A stretch of DNA of 64,000 nt, from NCBI GenBank assembly GCA_037349315.1, contig JBAIAC010000024.1:39157501-39221500 (forward strand), in the 5' to 3' direction. A program made the translations under genes and the position numbers. The notes beneath the pieces are model-generated. The model was not told the origin of the DNA and ran no database searches. It saw only the letters and a program-made list of their open reading frames with translations. This stretch comes from Chelydra serpentina. Its lineage: Eukaryota; Chordata; Testudines; Chelydridae. Each line of letters begins with the position of its first letter. Positions within the stretch are counted from its first letter, which is position 1. This document shows, one piece after another, positions 54,780-64,000 of this stretch.

Positions 54780-55828
54780 ACCCGTCTGAGCTACGTTGTT
54801 GCAGCCCGGTCCAACAGGTTCTGCTGAGCAGTAGGAAGCCTTCCACCAGGTCCACCTACTCAGCTAAGTGGAAACGGTTTTCCCTTTGGTGCGGCCCTCG
54901 GGGTCTTAACCCCTTGCAGGTGCCGATACACACCATTCTAGACTACCTCCTCTCCCTAAAGGAGCAGGGTCTGGCCCTCTCGTCGCTAAAGGTCCACCTC
55001 GCGGCGATCTCGGCCTTTCACCCTGGTGACGGGGGGCTTTCCATCTTTTCCAACCCCATGGTTAGCAGGTTCCTCAGGGGGTTGGAGCGGCTACACCCAT
55101 TGGTGCGCCGCCCGGTCCCCACCTGGGACCTCAACCTCGTCATTACCAGGCTCATGGGGGCCCCATTCCAGCCTATGGCCATTTGCTCGCTGCTGTACCT
55201 CTCCTGGAAAACGGCCTTCCTCGTAGCCATTACCTCGGCGAGGCGCGTCTCTGAGCTCAGAGCGCTTACTTCGGAACCCCCTTACACGGTGTTCCACAAG
55301 GACAAGGTACAACTGCGACCACACCCGGCCTTCCTGCCCAAGGTAGTGTCGGCCTTCCATATTAACCAAGACATTTTTCTACCGGTCTTCTATCCAAAGC
55401 CCCATGTCTCTAGGAAGGAGCAGCAACTCCATTCCTTGGACGTCCGTAGGGCCCTCGCCTTCTACATCCAGCGAACGAAGCCCTTTCGGAGAACGACTCA
55501 GCTGTTCGTCGCCGTGGTGGACAGGATGAAAGGTCTCCCGGTCTCTTCCCAACGCATCTCGTCCTGGATCACGTCATGCATCCGGACATGTTATGACTTG
55601 GCAGGTGTCCCCACCATGCACCCTACTGCCCACTCCACCCGAGCTCAGGCCTCGTCTTCCGCCTTCTTGGCACACATACCAATTCAAGAGATTTGTAGGG
55701 CAGCGACTTGGTCATCGGTGCACACCTTCGCCTCTCATTATGCCATAGTACAACATTCTAGGGAGGACGCCGCTTTTGGTTCAGCGGTCCTACACTCCGC
55801 AGTCTCACAATCCGACCCCACCTCCTAG
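53762..55828 (+). CDS. DIRS tyrosine recombinase (ORF3)
   Basis: An open frame of 688 codons. Its first about 340 codons overlap the RNase H/methylase frame and probably are not, or not all, real protein; overlap of ORF2 and ORF3 is normal in DIRS. The recombinase begins near residue 345 (SSRKPSTRSTYSAKWKRFSL) with a SAM-like N-terminal domain (LSLKEQGLALSSLKVHLAAI). The catalytic residues are recognisable as Arg in TSARRVSELRAL (about residue 494), H-x-x-R in HSTRA (about 623), W in AATWSS and the probable nucleophile Tyr in FASHYA (about 659). It would cut and join circular element DNA in the nucleus. It is the only DIRS reading frame here with no visible lesion. Confidence 0.87.
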   Translation: MPQPPWSYVILHLRDSSRQAAPPAPPGMARLSIPAAQGQPEPNSDGPSTGPSLPQLVAGPQEGDVRCSISSTSAIPSLNHGCFIPRLGSSFTEPPNAGPVVRAGADTAHQCQRTASGTSCLPSLCSTFTGPLCHHPYRQHDGHALHQQTGRGTLPPPLPRSDSSLGLLHSPLHSPGSLFSPRGPEHLGGPAEQVLPHSRVVHSTGRHPLCLPEVGISPHRPIRDSREPEMPRVLLTPGSLPRLPDRRFSPSLDGPPVLCLPTSSTGPQSPAQVAQGQGPINPDRSGVAQAALVHHSPGVLRGHPNHSTIVAGPDYAAARQAPSSRPVLSSPHSVAAAWLNPSELRCCSPVQQVLLSSRKPSTRSTYSAKWKRFSLWCGPRGLNPLQVPIHTILDYLLSLKEQGLALSSLKVHLAAISAFHPGDGGLSIFSNPMVSRFLRGLERLHPLVRRPVPTWDLNLVITRLMGAPFQPMAICSLLYLSWKTAFLVAITSARRVSELRALTSEPPYTVFHKDKVQLRPHPAFLPKVVSAFHINQDIFLPVFYPKPHVSRKEQQLHSLDVRRALAFYIQRTKPFRRTTQLFVAVVDRMKGLPVSSQRISSWITSCIRTCYDLAGVPTMHPTAHSTRAQASSSAFLAHIPIQEICRAATWSSVHTFASHYAIVQHSREDAAFGSAVLHSAVSQSDPTS

Positions 55829-55850
55829 GAATGGCTTGGGAGTCACCTAA

Positions 55851-55947
55851 TTGGAATACATATGAGCAAGCACTCGAAGAAGAAAAGACGGTTACTCACC
55901 GTAGTAACTGTTGTTCTTCGAGATGTGTTGCTCATATCTATTCCAAA
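55851..55947 (+). repeat. DIRS internal complementary region (ICR)
   Basis: Left half TTGGAATACATATGAGCAAG CACTCGAAGAAGAA is the reverse complement of the left element end (49897-49931). The right half, GACGGTTACTCACCGTAGTA through GCTCATATCTATTCC, is the reverse complement of the right element end (about 56133-56188). The two element ends are therefore joined in the complement here, which is the ICR design thought to template circle closure in DIRS elements. Confidence 0.92.
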
Positions 55948-55975
55948 CCCGCCCTCCATCCCCACTGTCGGAATA

Positions 55976-56190
55976 GCCGGCAAGAAGGAACTGAGAGGGC
56001 GCTGGGCCGGCTGGGGTATATATCAGGCACCGTAACGGCGCCACTCCAGGGGGCGCCAGCCGGCCCACCGAGTGTTGCTAGGGTAAAAATCTTCCGACGA
56101 TCGTGCACGCCGCGCGCGCACACCTAATTGGAATAGATATGAGCAACACATCTCGAAGAACAACAGTTACTACGGTGAGTAACCGTCTTT
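55976..56190 (+). repeat. DIRS right inverted terminal repeat
   Basis: Reverse complement of the left repeat: GGCAAGAAGGAACT, GGCCGGCTGGGGTATATATC, GTGTTGCTAGGGTAAAAATC, CGACGATCGTGCACGCCG. It then extends beyond the left repeat's end by about 27 bp (AACAGTTACTACGGTGAGTA to CCGTCTTT). Confidence 0.92.
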
Positions 56191-57749
56191 TTTTAACATG
56201 AAATCGGCACCAGATCAGGGAAACCTTGAAAAGATACAATCAATGGCTGGTTAGTAAAACATGTGGACATACACTGGGGAATGCAAATGTGCCTGCATGC
56301 TCTTTCTTCTCTAAGCGTGTCCATTCACAGCTTTGAAAAAGAGAAAGTAGAGCAGGGTTGATTTTAAACATGTAAGCATCAAGGCCATCCTCTTCCTACT
56401 CCATCCTCTCAAGTAAAGCCATGTCTTTCTGCATAGTACTGTCACCCACTGGGTGGTCTGTTTCACTATCCCCTGGAGTCCCTACTGCAATAGGTAGAGG
56501 AAGGGAGATAGGGAAATTAGCTAGGCCACAAAGAGGGATGCTTTTCTTCTTGACCACTCTTCACTGCATGCATGTGAAACAAAATGATATGCAATGTTAC
56601 AGCTTTCCCGTAGTGATTGTATGGTTGCAACGGTACAAACATCTAGTATAGCTGCATCCTGAGACTGAAAAAACAAGTAATAAAAAAGCAAGGCATTTTA
56701 AGACTACCTTTTTATTGTTGAAGAAAAGCTAATGAAAATGAAACTAAGTATTTTGTAGTTCATCGTTTTAAAATGACTAAAACAATCAATAACTTGCAAT
56801 AAGTCTAAACATTTAGACAGCCACGGTAATAGTGATGTTTCTAAGTACCTTTCCATATCACAAAACAAGACTTAGTGCAACTTACTTAACTTTTTTTTTA
56901 AGGGGGGGGGGGCGGTGTGCGGAAATTGTATTTAATCATGATGGTTCTTAAATAATGGTCAGATTACTCTGTGCCTAAGGATGGTTGTGGCAATTATCCT
57001 AAAAGGTGGTGTTGGTGAGGTAATAGCTACACATTTTTAATTTCCAAGGAGCTAGTATAAATAAAAAATGCATAAGTAAGATATTGATTCAGATATTGAA
57101 CTGATCTCAGGCTTTTATTTAAATGGATGTGATTTAAAGAGTTTAGTTCTCAAGTCAGTTGATTTTAGAGTGTAGAATTTTAGAAGGTAAACCCTCCCCC
57201 CCCCCTTCAACTTTATGTTCAGGACACCTATTATTTGTCTGTCAGTATTTGTATATGCAGAAGGTAATCTCTCACCCTTTTGTCCCTTGAGCAGATTCCC
57301 TTTCCAAAGAGATTCCTATAGCAAGGGTTCTCAAACAATTTGAATGGCGGGGCCCACATTTTAGTACAGAAATATGATTGTGGATGTTTTTGATTGTGTG
57401 GGCCATCCCTCTTCTCACTCTATAGTCAGACAATATCCCTGTGGTAGCTACAACAATTGCCTACATGGAAAAACATTAAATATATTTTGGGTTGTCTTCT
57501 ATTGCTATTCACTGGCTAGAAATAAGGATGATGCCAACAGCAGTGACTGGCCAGCTCTCCAGAGACCACCAGCAAATGCTCCATGGAGTAACTACTGGCA
57601 AACTACCTCCACCACAGAACACTAAATTAGTGCACCAAACATCCCACAACTAAGGGGTTATCTTGAGTAGGATTTTTTTTAACTTGATGTAAGCATGTTG
57701 TAAAGTTCTAGTATAAACAAGGCAAGCTGTACTCTAGCATGTACTAGGT
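56191..57749 (+). other. GPSM2: GPSM2 intron, no recognised gene
   Basis: AT-rich intron with a poly-G run near 56901-56911. A stretch at about 57318-57410 (GGGTTCTCAAACAATTTGAA, GGCGGGGCCCACATTTTAG) resembles the left end of another hAT-type MITE, but its right end was not found. Confidence 0.4.
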
Positions 57750-58066
57750 CAGGGGTGGCCAAACTGTGGCTCATGAGCCCCAGGTGGCTCTTTTACAGTT
57801 AGTGTGGCGCACAGAGCTCCCCATACCTACCAGACTGGAATGGAGCTTGGGACTTCTGCCTTGCAGTGGGGTGGTGGGATAGGGCCTTCAATTGCGCAGG
57901 GTGTGCCAGGGCTTGGGGTTTCAGCAAGAGTGAGGCTGAAGCCCCAAGCCTCGGCAGGCACCTCCTGCGGGGCTGAAGCTCCAAGCCCCAGCAGGTGCTC
58001 CCCGGCTCTCGAACTTCTAAAGATTGTCGTATGCAGCTCAGAGGGTCAGTAAGTTTGGCCACCCCT
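57750..58066. mobile_element. hAT MITE (317 bp)
   Basis: Termini CAGGGGTGGCCAAACT and AGTTTGGCCACCCCTG are perfect inverted repeats. Flanks TACTAGGT and TACTGCTG agree only partly. The core has GAAGCCCCAAGC/GAAGCTCCAAGC repeats. No transposase. Confidence 0.85.
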
Positions 58067-59551
58067 GTACTGCTGGGTGGTCAAGTTGAAACTGAGACTC
58101 CCATCAGGCTTCAATTCAGCCAGCTACCACGTGCTAAGGTACAGTTTGCCTGGTTAAAACTACAATTTTACAACGTGCTAGCTAATACATCCATTGCTGG
58201 GAGGGACTAGTCTAGTAAAGGGATGTGTGTGGAATGAAGGTTAAGGGACAGAGTTAAGGTGGTCTGTGGTCTGTGGTGTATGACGCTTGTGTTAGTATAA
58301 CATTTGTACTTCTGATGGAGGAGATTACGTTTCTTACATTTTTAATTTTTTTTTTTTTTGGCGTCTGGTTTTGTGTCCGATGTTCTGTGTAGCAATCTTA
58401 ACAGTTTCACAACAAATGTGTGTGTGTATTTAGTAGTAGTAAAAATCTGATCAGGAGCCTTAAGAAATCCCATTCACGGGAATGAACAGGTTGAGTTTTG
58501 GTTGATAGTATTTCTGGACGCAGGTATGACTTCTGGTCTTGTTTTGTTCTTCTAACTTCTGTTTTCTTTATAACAGTTTTCTGCAGCTTCACTGTTTGCA
58601 GACTGCAGCTAAAGTAAAGGAGGTTCCAGATAGTTGGGGGGGGGGGGGGGGGAGTTTATTTTATTACTAGTAGCGAAAATTCAAAAGAGAAGGTTAAAAA
58701 AAGTGAGAGAAGATTTTAGAAAGGAGCCGGATGAGATGAATTACTTTGAGTGACAAACGAGGGTAAGGTAGTTTTACAAATGAGAATTTATACAGAACAA
58801 AAACCTTTGGGAGGAAAGCAGAACCAGGCGAATAAGTAGAATAACAAAATGAAGCACTTCTGTGAATATTTCCACAAAAACATCTTAAAGAGCATTTTCC
58901 TGTTTAGCTGGAACAGAATTTCCCTAGAATTACACAAATGAATGAAGCTTGTTCTCTCTTGGTCTCTACTGCTTCAATGCATCCTTTGTTGTGCACTTGG
59001 TTAGTGAATAATGAAGTAATTTAAGTCAGATAATATTACAGACAGGAAGAATATGAAATTACTTTCTTGTAGCTATTTAATTACTTCCTAAAAAATTGAT
59101 AACCCAACCTCATCTTGTCTGCCTGCTTGCGGTTTATCCATGTTAGCAGCATTCCAAAAAAAGGGGATGCTTTTGAAACTGAGAATAGTGTGTGTTCAGT
59201 AGCTCAGGCTGATCCTGTAACTAACATTGAAGGTTCTGTGTAATTCCTTTTTTAATTACCAGCTTTTAGACCCAGAGCAGACGTCTGTAAACAGCCTGTT
59301 TGTCCAAAGCTACATTGGCAAAATCTGAGAGCTGGGTAACAATCTATAATATGGTATGACTAAAAATATTGAAAAATTGGTCAGTGCAGGCATCTGCAAT
59401 TAGTCTGAGACACATACTTCCTTTCTCACAATTAAGCTAACTCCAAACTTGAAATAAGTCAATAAGTGTTATGCTATACAAAGCACATGGGGATCTTTTA
59501 TACAAGAGAAGGCAAATACACGTATTTATTGAAAATACAACAGTTAGCATA

Positions 59552-59552
<1 letters not shown>
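58067..59552 (+). other. GPSM2: GPSM2 intron, unclassified
   Basis: AT-rich intron with a poly-G run near 58637-58652. No exon encoding the LGN TPR repeats was found. Confidence 0.4.

Positions 59553-59645
<93 letters not shown>
59553..59645. repeat. (CA)n microsatellite
   Basis: About 46 uninterrupted CA units. Thr/His and Val/Cys repeat open frames here are artefacts of the array. Confidence 0.99.
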
Positions 59646-59647
<2 letters not shown>

Positions 59648-60539
59648 CCCCAGATGGTCTTTATAGTTACCAGTGTGTAGCTCAAGTCAATCTAATGGCC
59701 AGTTGAGTAAGGAGCTGGGCTCTGTCGTTCACGATCCGATGCGCCAAGGCTTGCAGGACTGAACCCAGAGTTTCATGGCAGAACACCCCATCTTTATAGT
59801 TGTAAATTACCATTTGAGTCCATGCATTTTGCAATATCATCCTGTAATCATTAGTCCTTAAGTGGTGGCAATCTTGAGGTTTTCCACTGTTATCATTTGA
59901 TGGTTATTGTTTGGGCTTCCCATCGTTATCTCCTATTTCCTATCCTCTGGGGTGTGGAGGGGGTTGCCTCACCTGAGGCCGTCAATGCTGCTAACATGTT
60001 TAGCATCGGATACAATGGATATTTTCTGATTGTCTCCTGGTGTTTCCAAGTCTCTCACTTTTTCTTGACCATCTAGACATTTGTGATGGCTTTCACACCT
60101 TCTTTTCCTGATGCATGCATTCCTCATTCACACAAACAATCTCTTACAGAAACCTTCAAAGGTATACAGACAGCAGTATTTTATATTTGGCAGAATATAT
60201 TGTAAAGCAAGCCTTGCTAAATCTTATAACTGAAATGATTCACATTAGAGAAATGTTGAGGGCTTGAAGGGCTTTTACTAACTAAACTTTATAACAGGTC
60301 CTAATTGTAATACATATGGGAAACAGGATCCCAGTCTCAGACGGTCATTCCTTTCTGTTATTCAGAAAGGGTGACTGGCAGAGTGAAATCAAGGTTTACA
60401 TCAATTCTTATAGTGCAATTATAAAATCCTGTCCCTACAAGAGAGTGATCCAAATGGAAAGTAGTTCTTAGATTTTTGGCATCCACTGGTTCCTAAAAAC
60501 AGCTTTTATAAATCAATAGACTCTTTATATAAGACTAAT
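59646..60539 (+). other. GPSM2: GPSM2 intron, unclassified
   Basis: Noncoding intron with no recognised repeat or exon. Confidence 0.4.
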
Positions 60540-60775
60540 TCAGACTGGAAATAAGATGCACATTTTTAACAGGGAGGGTAATTAACTGTTGGAACAATTT
60601 ACCAAGAGTTGTGGTGGATTCTCCATCACTGGCAATTTTTAAACCAAGATTGGAAGTTTTTCTAAGATATGCTCTACTTCTACCAGGAATTAATTCAGGG
60701 AAATCCTATTGCCTGCATTGTACAGGAGGTCAGACTCTATCACAGTGGCCCCTTCTGGCCTTATAATATGTGAAT
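60540..60775 (+). mobile_element. CR1 LINE 3' end, plus strand
   Basis: AGGGTAATTAACTGTTGGAA, CCAAGAGTTGTGGTGGATTC, TCCATCACTGGCAATTTTTA and GGCCCCTTCTGGCCTTATAA are the CR1 C-terminal/3' untranslated sequence in forward orientation. It is 5'-truncated. Confidence 0.85.
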
Positions 60776-60876
60776 CAATATAGCTGTGCTTGTGGTAGTA
60801 TTTTTTTAAATCTTTTCTTTCCTGTGGTTTTCCCCTTTAATTGAAACTATTATTCCCTATCCTCACTTACTATAAC

Positions 60877-61664
60877 TAGGGCCCTACCAAATTCACTGCC
60901 ATGAAAAATGTGTCACTGACCATGAAATCTGGTCTCCCCCTGTGAAATCTGGTCTTTTGTGTGCTTTTACCCTATAGTATACCAATTTCACACGGGAGAC
61001 CAGAGTTTCTCAAATTGGGGGTCCTGACCCAAAAGGGAGTTGCAGGGGTCACAAGGTTATTTTAGGGGGGGATCGTGGTATTGCTTATTTCTTATTTATG
61101 TGCTGCCTTCAGAGCTGGATGGCTGGAGAGCAGCGGCCATTGGCTCAGGCGCCCAGCTCTGAAGGCAGTGCCCTGCCATCAGCAGCTCAGAAGTAAGGGT
61201 GTCAATGCCATACCATGCCACCCTTACTTTTGCGCTACTGCCTTCAAAACTAGGCGGTCGGAGAGTGGCGGCTGCTGCTGACCGAGGGCCCAGCTCTCCA
61301 GACAGCAGTGCAGAAATAAGGGTGGCAATGCCATACCATGCCATCCTTACTTCTGAGCTTCTGCTGATAGCGGCTTGGCCTTCAGAGCTGGGCTCCTGGC
61401 CAGCAGCTGCCGCTCTCCAGCTGCCCAGCTCTGAAGGTAGCGCCACTGCCTGCAGCAGCGCAGAAGTAAGGGTAGCAGCACCACAACCCCCCCCCCCCCC
61501 ATAACCTTGCGACTTCCCTAGAACTCCTTTTTGGGTCAGAACCCCTAAAATTACAACACTCTGAAATTTTACATTTAAATAGCTGAAATCATGAAATTTA
61601 CTATTTTAAAAATTCTATGATCGTGAAATTGACCAAAATGGACTGCTAATTTGGTAGGGCCCTA
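60877..61664. mobile_element. TAGGGCCCTACCAAATT DNA element (hAT-like)
   Basis: Termini TAGGGCCCTACCAAATT and AATTTGGTAGGGCCCTA are perfect inverted repeats of 17 bp. Flanks ACTATAAC and ACCATAAT match at 6 of 8 positions. The core has a second inverted layer (GGGTCCTGACCCAAAAGGGA near 61020 and TCCTTTTTGGGTCAGAACCC near 61526) and a minisatellite-like array of about 110-120 bp units (GAAGTAAGGGTG, CAATGCCATACCATGCCA) at 61090-61470. Confidence 0.85.
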
Positions 61665-61824
61665 ACCATAATGGACAGAGCTGAACTGAAATCTTACACT
61701 AAAAATAATCTAGAATTTTTGTATTTCAATAAGCTATTTAGTGCTCTTGAGTTTTGATGAACTTTAACCAAAGAGAGAACTTAAATATACTTCAGCATTT
61801 CTTATCTTTTGCATGGTAAGAATA

Positions 61825-62341
61825 GTTCTTCTTCGAGTGATTGCACATGTTACTTCCACTGTAGGTGTGCGCATGCCCTGAACACAATCGCCAGAAAATT
61901 TTCCCTTAGTGGTACCCATCTGCTCAGCTCTGGCGCCTCAAAGTGCCGGTATAAAAGGCCTGACCAACCCTGCACCCCTCAGTTTCTTCTTACCGCCCAT
62001 GACAGTGGCTGAAACTGCTCTCCTTGCTTCGGCAAGCTGATCTCAGTGGTCTTTGTGTTTTCTTCATATTGTGTGTATATATAGTGAACGTGTTAATAGT
62101 TCTTTGAATGCTTGCACATGTCCATTCCATTGTAGGTGTGTGTGCGCCCTGTGTATAGCTGCTGGAAATTTTTCCCCTAGTGGTATCCGTCGGGTTGGCT
62201 CTGGCACCCCCTGGTGTTGCACACTCGTAGGGCCGGTGTAAGGGGTGGGGCCATGCTGAGCCCACACTCCTCAGTTTCTTCTTATCGCCTGCGACGGCTG
62301 TTGGAACTTCCCTCTTGCTTCAGCAAGACTCTCTAGTGGTT
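61825..62341 (+). repeat. Tandem pair of DIRS left ends
   Basis: Copy one: GTTCTTCTTCGAGTGATTGC to CTGCTCTCCTTGCTTCGGCA. Copy two: AGTTCTTTGAATGCTTGCAC to CTTCCCTCTTGCTTCAGCAA. Shared landmarks in order are the outer end, CACATGT-TTCCA, TGTAGGTGTG, TTTTCCCTAGTGGTAYCC, CTCAGTTTCTTCTTA and GCCYRYGACRGY. The first copy continues into post-repeat sequence (GAACGTGTTAATAGT) before the second begins. Confidence 0.75.
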
Positions 62342-63028
62342 TTTCTAGCAGGGGGGCCTGGCGCTGGCAGCAGGGGTCAGGCCTATCCCCGCATTCACCT
62401 GTGGTGGTGGGAAGCAGAGCAGCCCAGTCCCTGCCTTCTCCACTCCGCTAGCTCCCCGCTGCATCGGTGAGTGCAGGGGGGGCGGACCCCTCCCTCCAAG
62501 TCCCTTCCCACAAGCGACACGGCTGGGGTGAGGGGAGCAGAGCAGGCTGGAGCCGGGTTGTTCCGCTTCTTGCTGCCAGCGCCAGGCCTCGCGCTAATCC
62601 CCAAAGCAGCCTCCCACAGCTCCTGCCTCCGCAGCCCCACAGGCTTTGAGTGCAGCCCAGACCCTCTGCGGCGGGGATGGGGAGGGAGCTTGGGCTGCAT
62701 AGGGCACCATAATTGATAGGGATGGGGCTGCAAGTACAGTATTGAGATACACTGGAACCCAGTACCAACTGTGGGGAGAAGCCCGGTACTGACCACGGAG
62801 CCAACATGGCACCGGACAGCAGGAGCAGACCCCTCTGGCAGAGGGAGGGGTGGACATTACGCTGGCACCGCATGCTTCCTCCTTCTCCTCGCCTGATGAA
62901 GCTCTGTTGGCGAAGGAGTTGTTCCCAGTATAGGATGATTATAAGGGCCACCAGGACTTATTAAAGCGGGTGTGGTCCAAGTAGAGGAAGTAAGGGAATC
63001 TACTGAAGGCTTCCTAGATATCTAAGGG

Positions 63029-63881
63029 ATGGCAGGTCCCTCTAGGGTGGCCCTTCCCATATGTAATGTGATTATGAAGCCCATAAAATCTTTGTGGCAG
63101 AATCCAGCCTCCCTGCCTCTCATGGCCAAGTGCACTGAGCTAAACTATTTTGTACCAGCCAAGGGCTTTCTGAGAGTTCTTATTTTCTCACCCTCCCCCA
63201 GGGTCCCTCATAGTGGTGGCTGCCAGAGAGAGAGACCGTCAAGGCCAGGCAGGACCGACGCCTAAGGCAAAAGACCCTAAAAAATTAGACCTCCTGGGGA
63301 GAAAGGCCTATTCTATAGGAGGATTGCAGTTCCGAATAGTGAACCAGCAAGCCCTGTTGTCTAGCTACAATTTTAATATGTGGGGGGTCAGTGGACAAAT
63401 TTCTGGACAAATTCCCCCAGGATAATAGGGATTCTTGGCCCTGGTAGAGGAGGGCAAGACAGTGGCAAGGACTTTGTTGCAGATAGCCCTGGATTCTGTG
63501 GCCAGATAAATGGCCATGGCTGTCACTAGACGTTGAGCTTTGTGGTTGCAGTGATCAGGTTTTCCTCAGGATGTGCAACAGACATCCAAGACCTGTCCTT
63601 TGCGGGATTCCCTCTCTTTTTCTGAACTAATGGATGTGAGGCCACATGGCCTTAAAGATTCTAGGGCGCCACTGAAATTGCTGGGTCTGCATATGCCCGC
63701 CCAGTCAAGAAGGTCCTATAGACCTCAGCAGTATGGGTGTTATTACTCCCAGCCGCCCAGTCAGGATCAGAGGAGTAGGAGAAACGGGGCGGAGGGGGGG
63801 TTGGGCACAGACCACCTCTGCCCTCATTCTCCTTCTCAGGTGGCTCTGAGCCAATCTGGCACCGTGAGATACTTGTTTTGA
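63029..63881 (+). pseudogene. Decayed DIRS gag core
   Basis: A frame with PKAKDPKKLDLLGRKAYSIG and LQFRIVNQQALLSSYNFNMW corresponds to PKSKDTKRLDLFGRKIYSGG and LQLRATNQQALLSRYGYNTW in the 49897 copy. Further on, LKDSRAPLKLLGLHMPAQSR corresponds to the C-terminal part near 52640. Stops and shifts between the pieces show decay. Confidence 0.85.
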
Positions 63882-64000
63882 CGAGGCACTTGAGGACGGA
63901 CTACCAACCCCCCTCTTACGGGATCCAGTCAACCCTATCTTTTACAACCACCTTTCCCATTTCCTTCAAGCCTGGGAACACACATCACTAGCGGTCCAAA

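Larger units (their letters stand above)
49897..56190 (+). mobile_element. Near full-length DIRS tyrosine-recombinase retrotransposon
   Basis: About 6.3 kb in the intron after the GPSM2 start exon. Order: left inverted repeat, gag-like ORF, RT-RNase H-methylase-like ORF, tyrosine recombinase ORF, internal complementary region (ICR), right inverted repeat. DIRS elements replicate through an RNA, form a circle guided by the ICR, and integrate with a tyrosine recombinase instead of an integrase, without target duplication; none is seen here. Gag and RT are disrupted, the recombinase frame is open. The GC content is well above the flanks. Near-identical inverted repeats suggest a fairly recent insertion. 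Confidence 0.93.
61825..64000 (+). mobile_element. Second, diverged DIRS retrotransposon, cut by the window end
   Basis: Two successive left-end copies (61825-62050 and 62098-62341) are followed by gag remnants and, from about 63900, a sequence resembling the start of pol (GATCCAGTCAACCCTATC, YNHLSHFLQAW-like). It is a different DIRS family from the 49897 copy, with weaker similarity of ends and gag. The pieces between 62340 and 62720 are GC-rich and include an inverted GCGCTGGCAGCAG/CTGCTGCCAGCGC-like pair, perhaps a further insertion. Confidence 0.82.

Noticed and set aside
59437..59685. Val/Cys and Thr/His repeat frames
   Set aside because: Translations of the CA microsatellite.
48954..64000. 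Further GPSM2 (TPR) exons
   Set aside because: No frame with the expected TPR residues was found; the second coding exon must lie outside the window.

Overview
The window is vertebrate nuclear DNA. The best guess is a turtle. The basis is intron-rich genes in AT-rich DNA, many CR1 LINE fragments, a tRNA-derived SINE whose tail matches the CR1 3' end, hAT and Harbinger-like MITEs with GC-rich cores, and DIRS retrotransposons. The species cannot be fixed from sequence alone.

Three protein genes are present in the order STXBP3 (+), AKNAD1 (-), GPSM2 (+), which is also the human 1p13.3 order. Positions 813-2853 hold the last two coding exons of STXBP3 (Munc18c). Positions 9744-26379 hold AKNAD1 on the minus strand: 17 coding exons whose splice signals and reading phases all chain together (about 1,044 codons), with a probable tiny terminal exon not located. 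A CpG-rich promoter region lies at 30390-30830, with a likely noncoding first exon of GPSM2 ending at 30753. About 18 kb downstream, 48892-48953 is the first coding exon of GPSM2 (LGN). The rest of GPSM2 lies beyond the window.

Most of the remaining sequence is transposable elements in introns and intergenic DNA. The most striking is a near full-length DIRS tyrosine-recombinase retrotransposon (49897-56190) in the intron after the GPSM2 start exon. It has inverted terminal repeats, an internal complementary region, a gag-like ORF with zinc-knuckle-like cysteines and a long arginine/serine-rich domain, RT-RNase H, and an open tyrosine recombinase frame. Gag and RT carry frameshifts and a stop, so this copy looks non-autonomous. 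A second, diverged DIRS with a doubled left end runs off the right edge (61825-64000), a right-end remnant lies at 11211-11580, and a short end fragment at about 15217.

Other elements: minus-strand CR1 copies (6536-8690, 32607-32885, 37883-38725, 42771-44760), the last interrupted by a tRNA-SINE, a hAT MITE and a 477-bp retroposon with 12-bp target duplications; a plus-strand CR1 (20883-22329) split by a hAT MITE with perfect 8-bp duplications; seven further hAT-like elements; a solo LTR with 5-bp duplications; Harbinger/Chompy-like MITEs; MIR-like SINE relics; and three fragments of a repeat resembling Penelope-type tails with hammerhead-ribozyme-like cores. No prokaryotic-type systems, CRISPR arrays, rRNA or functional tRNA genes were seen.
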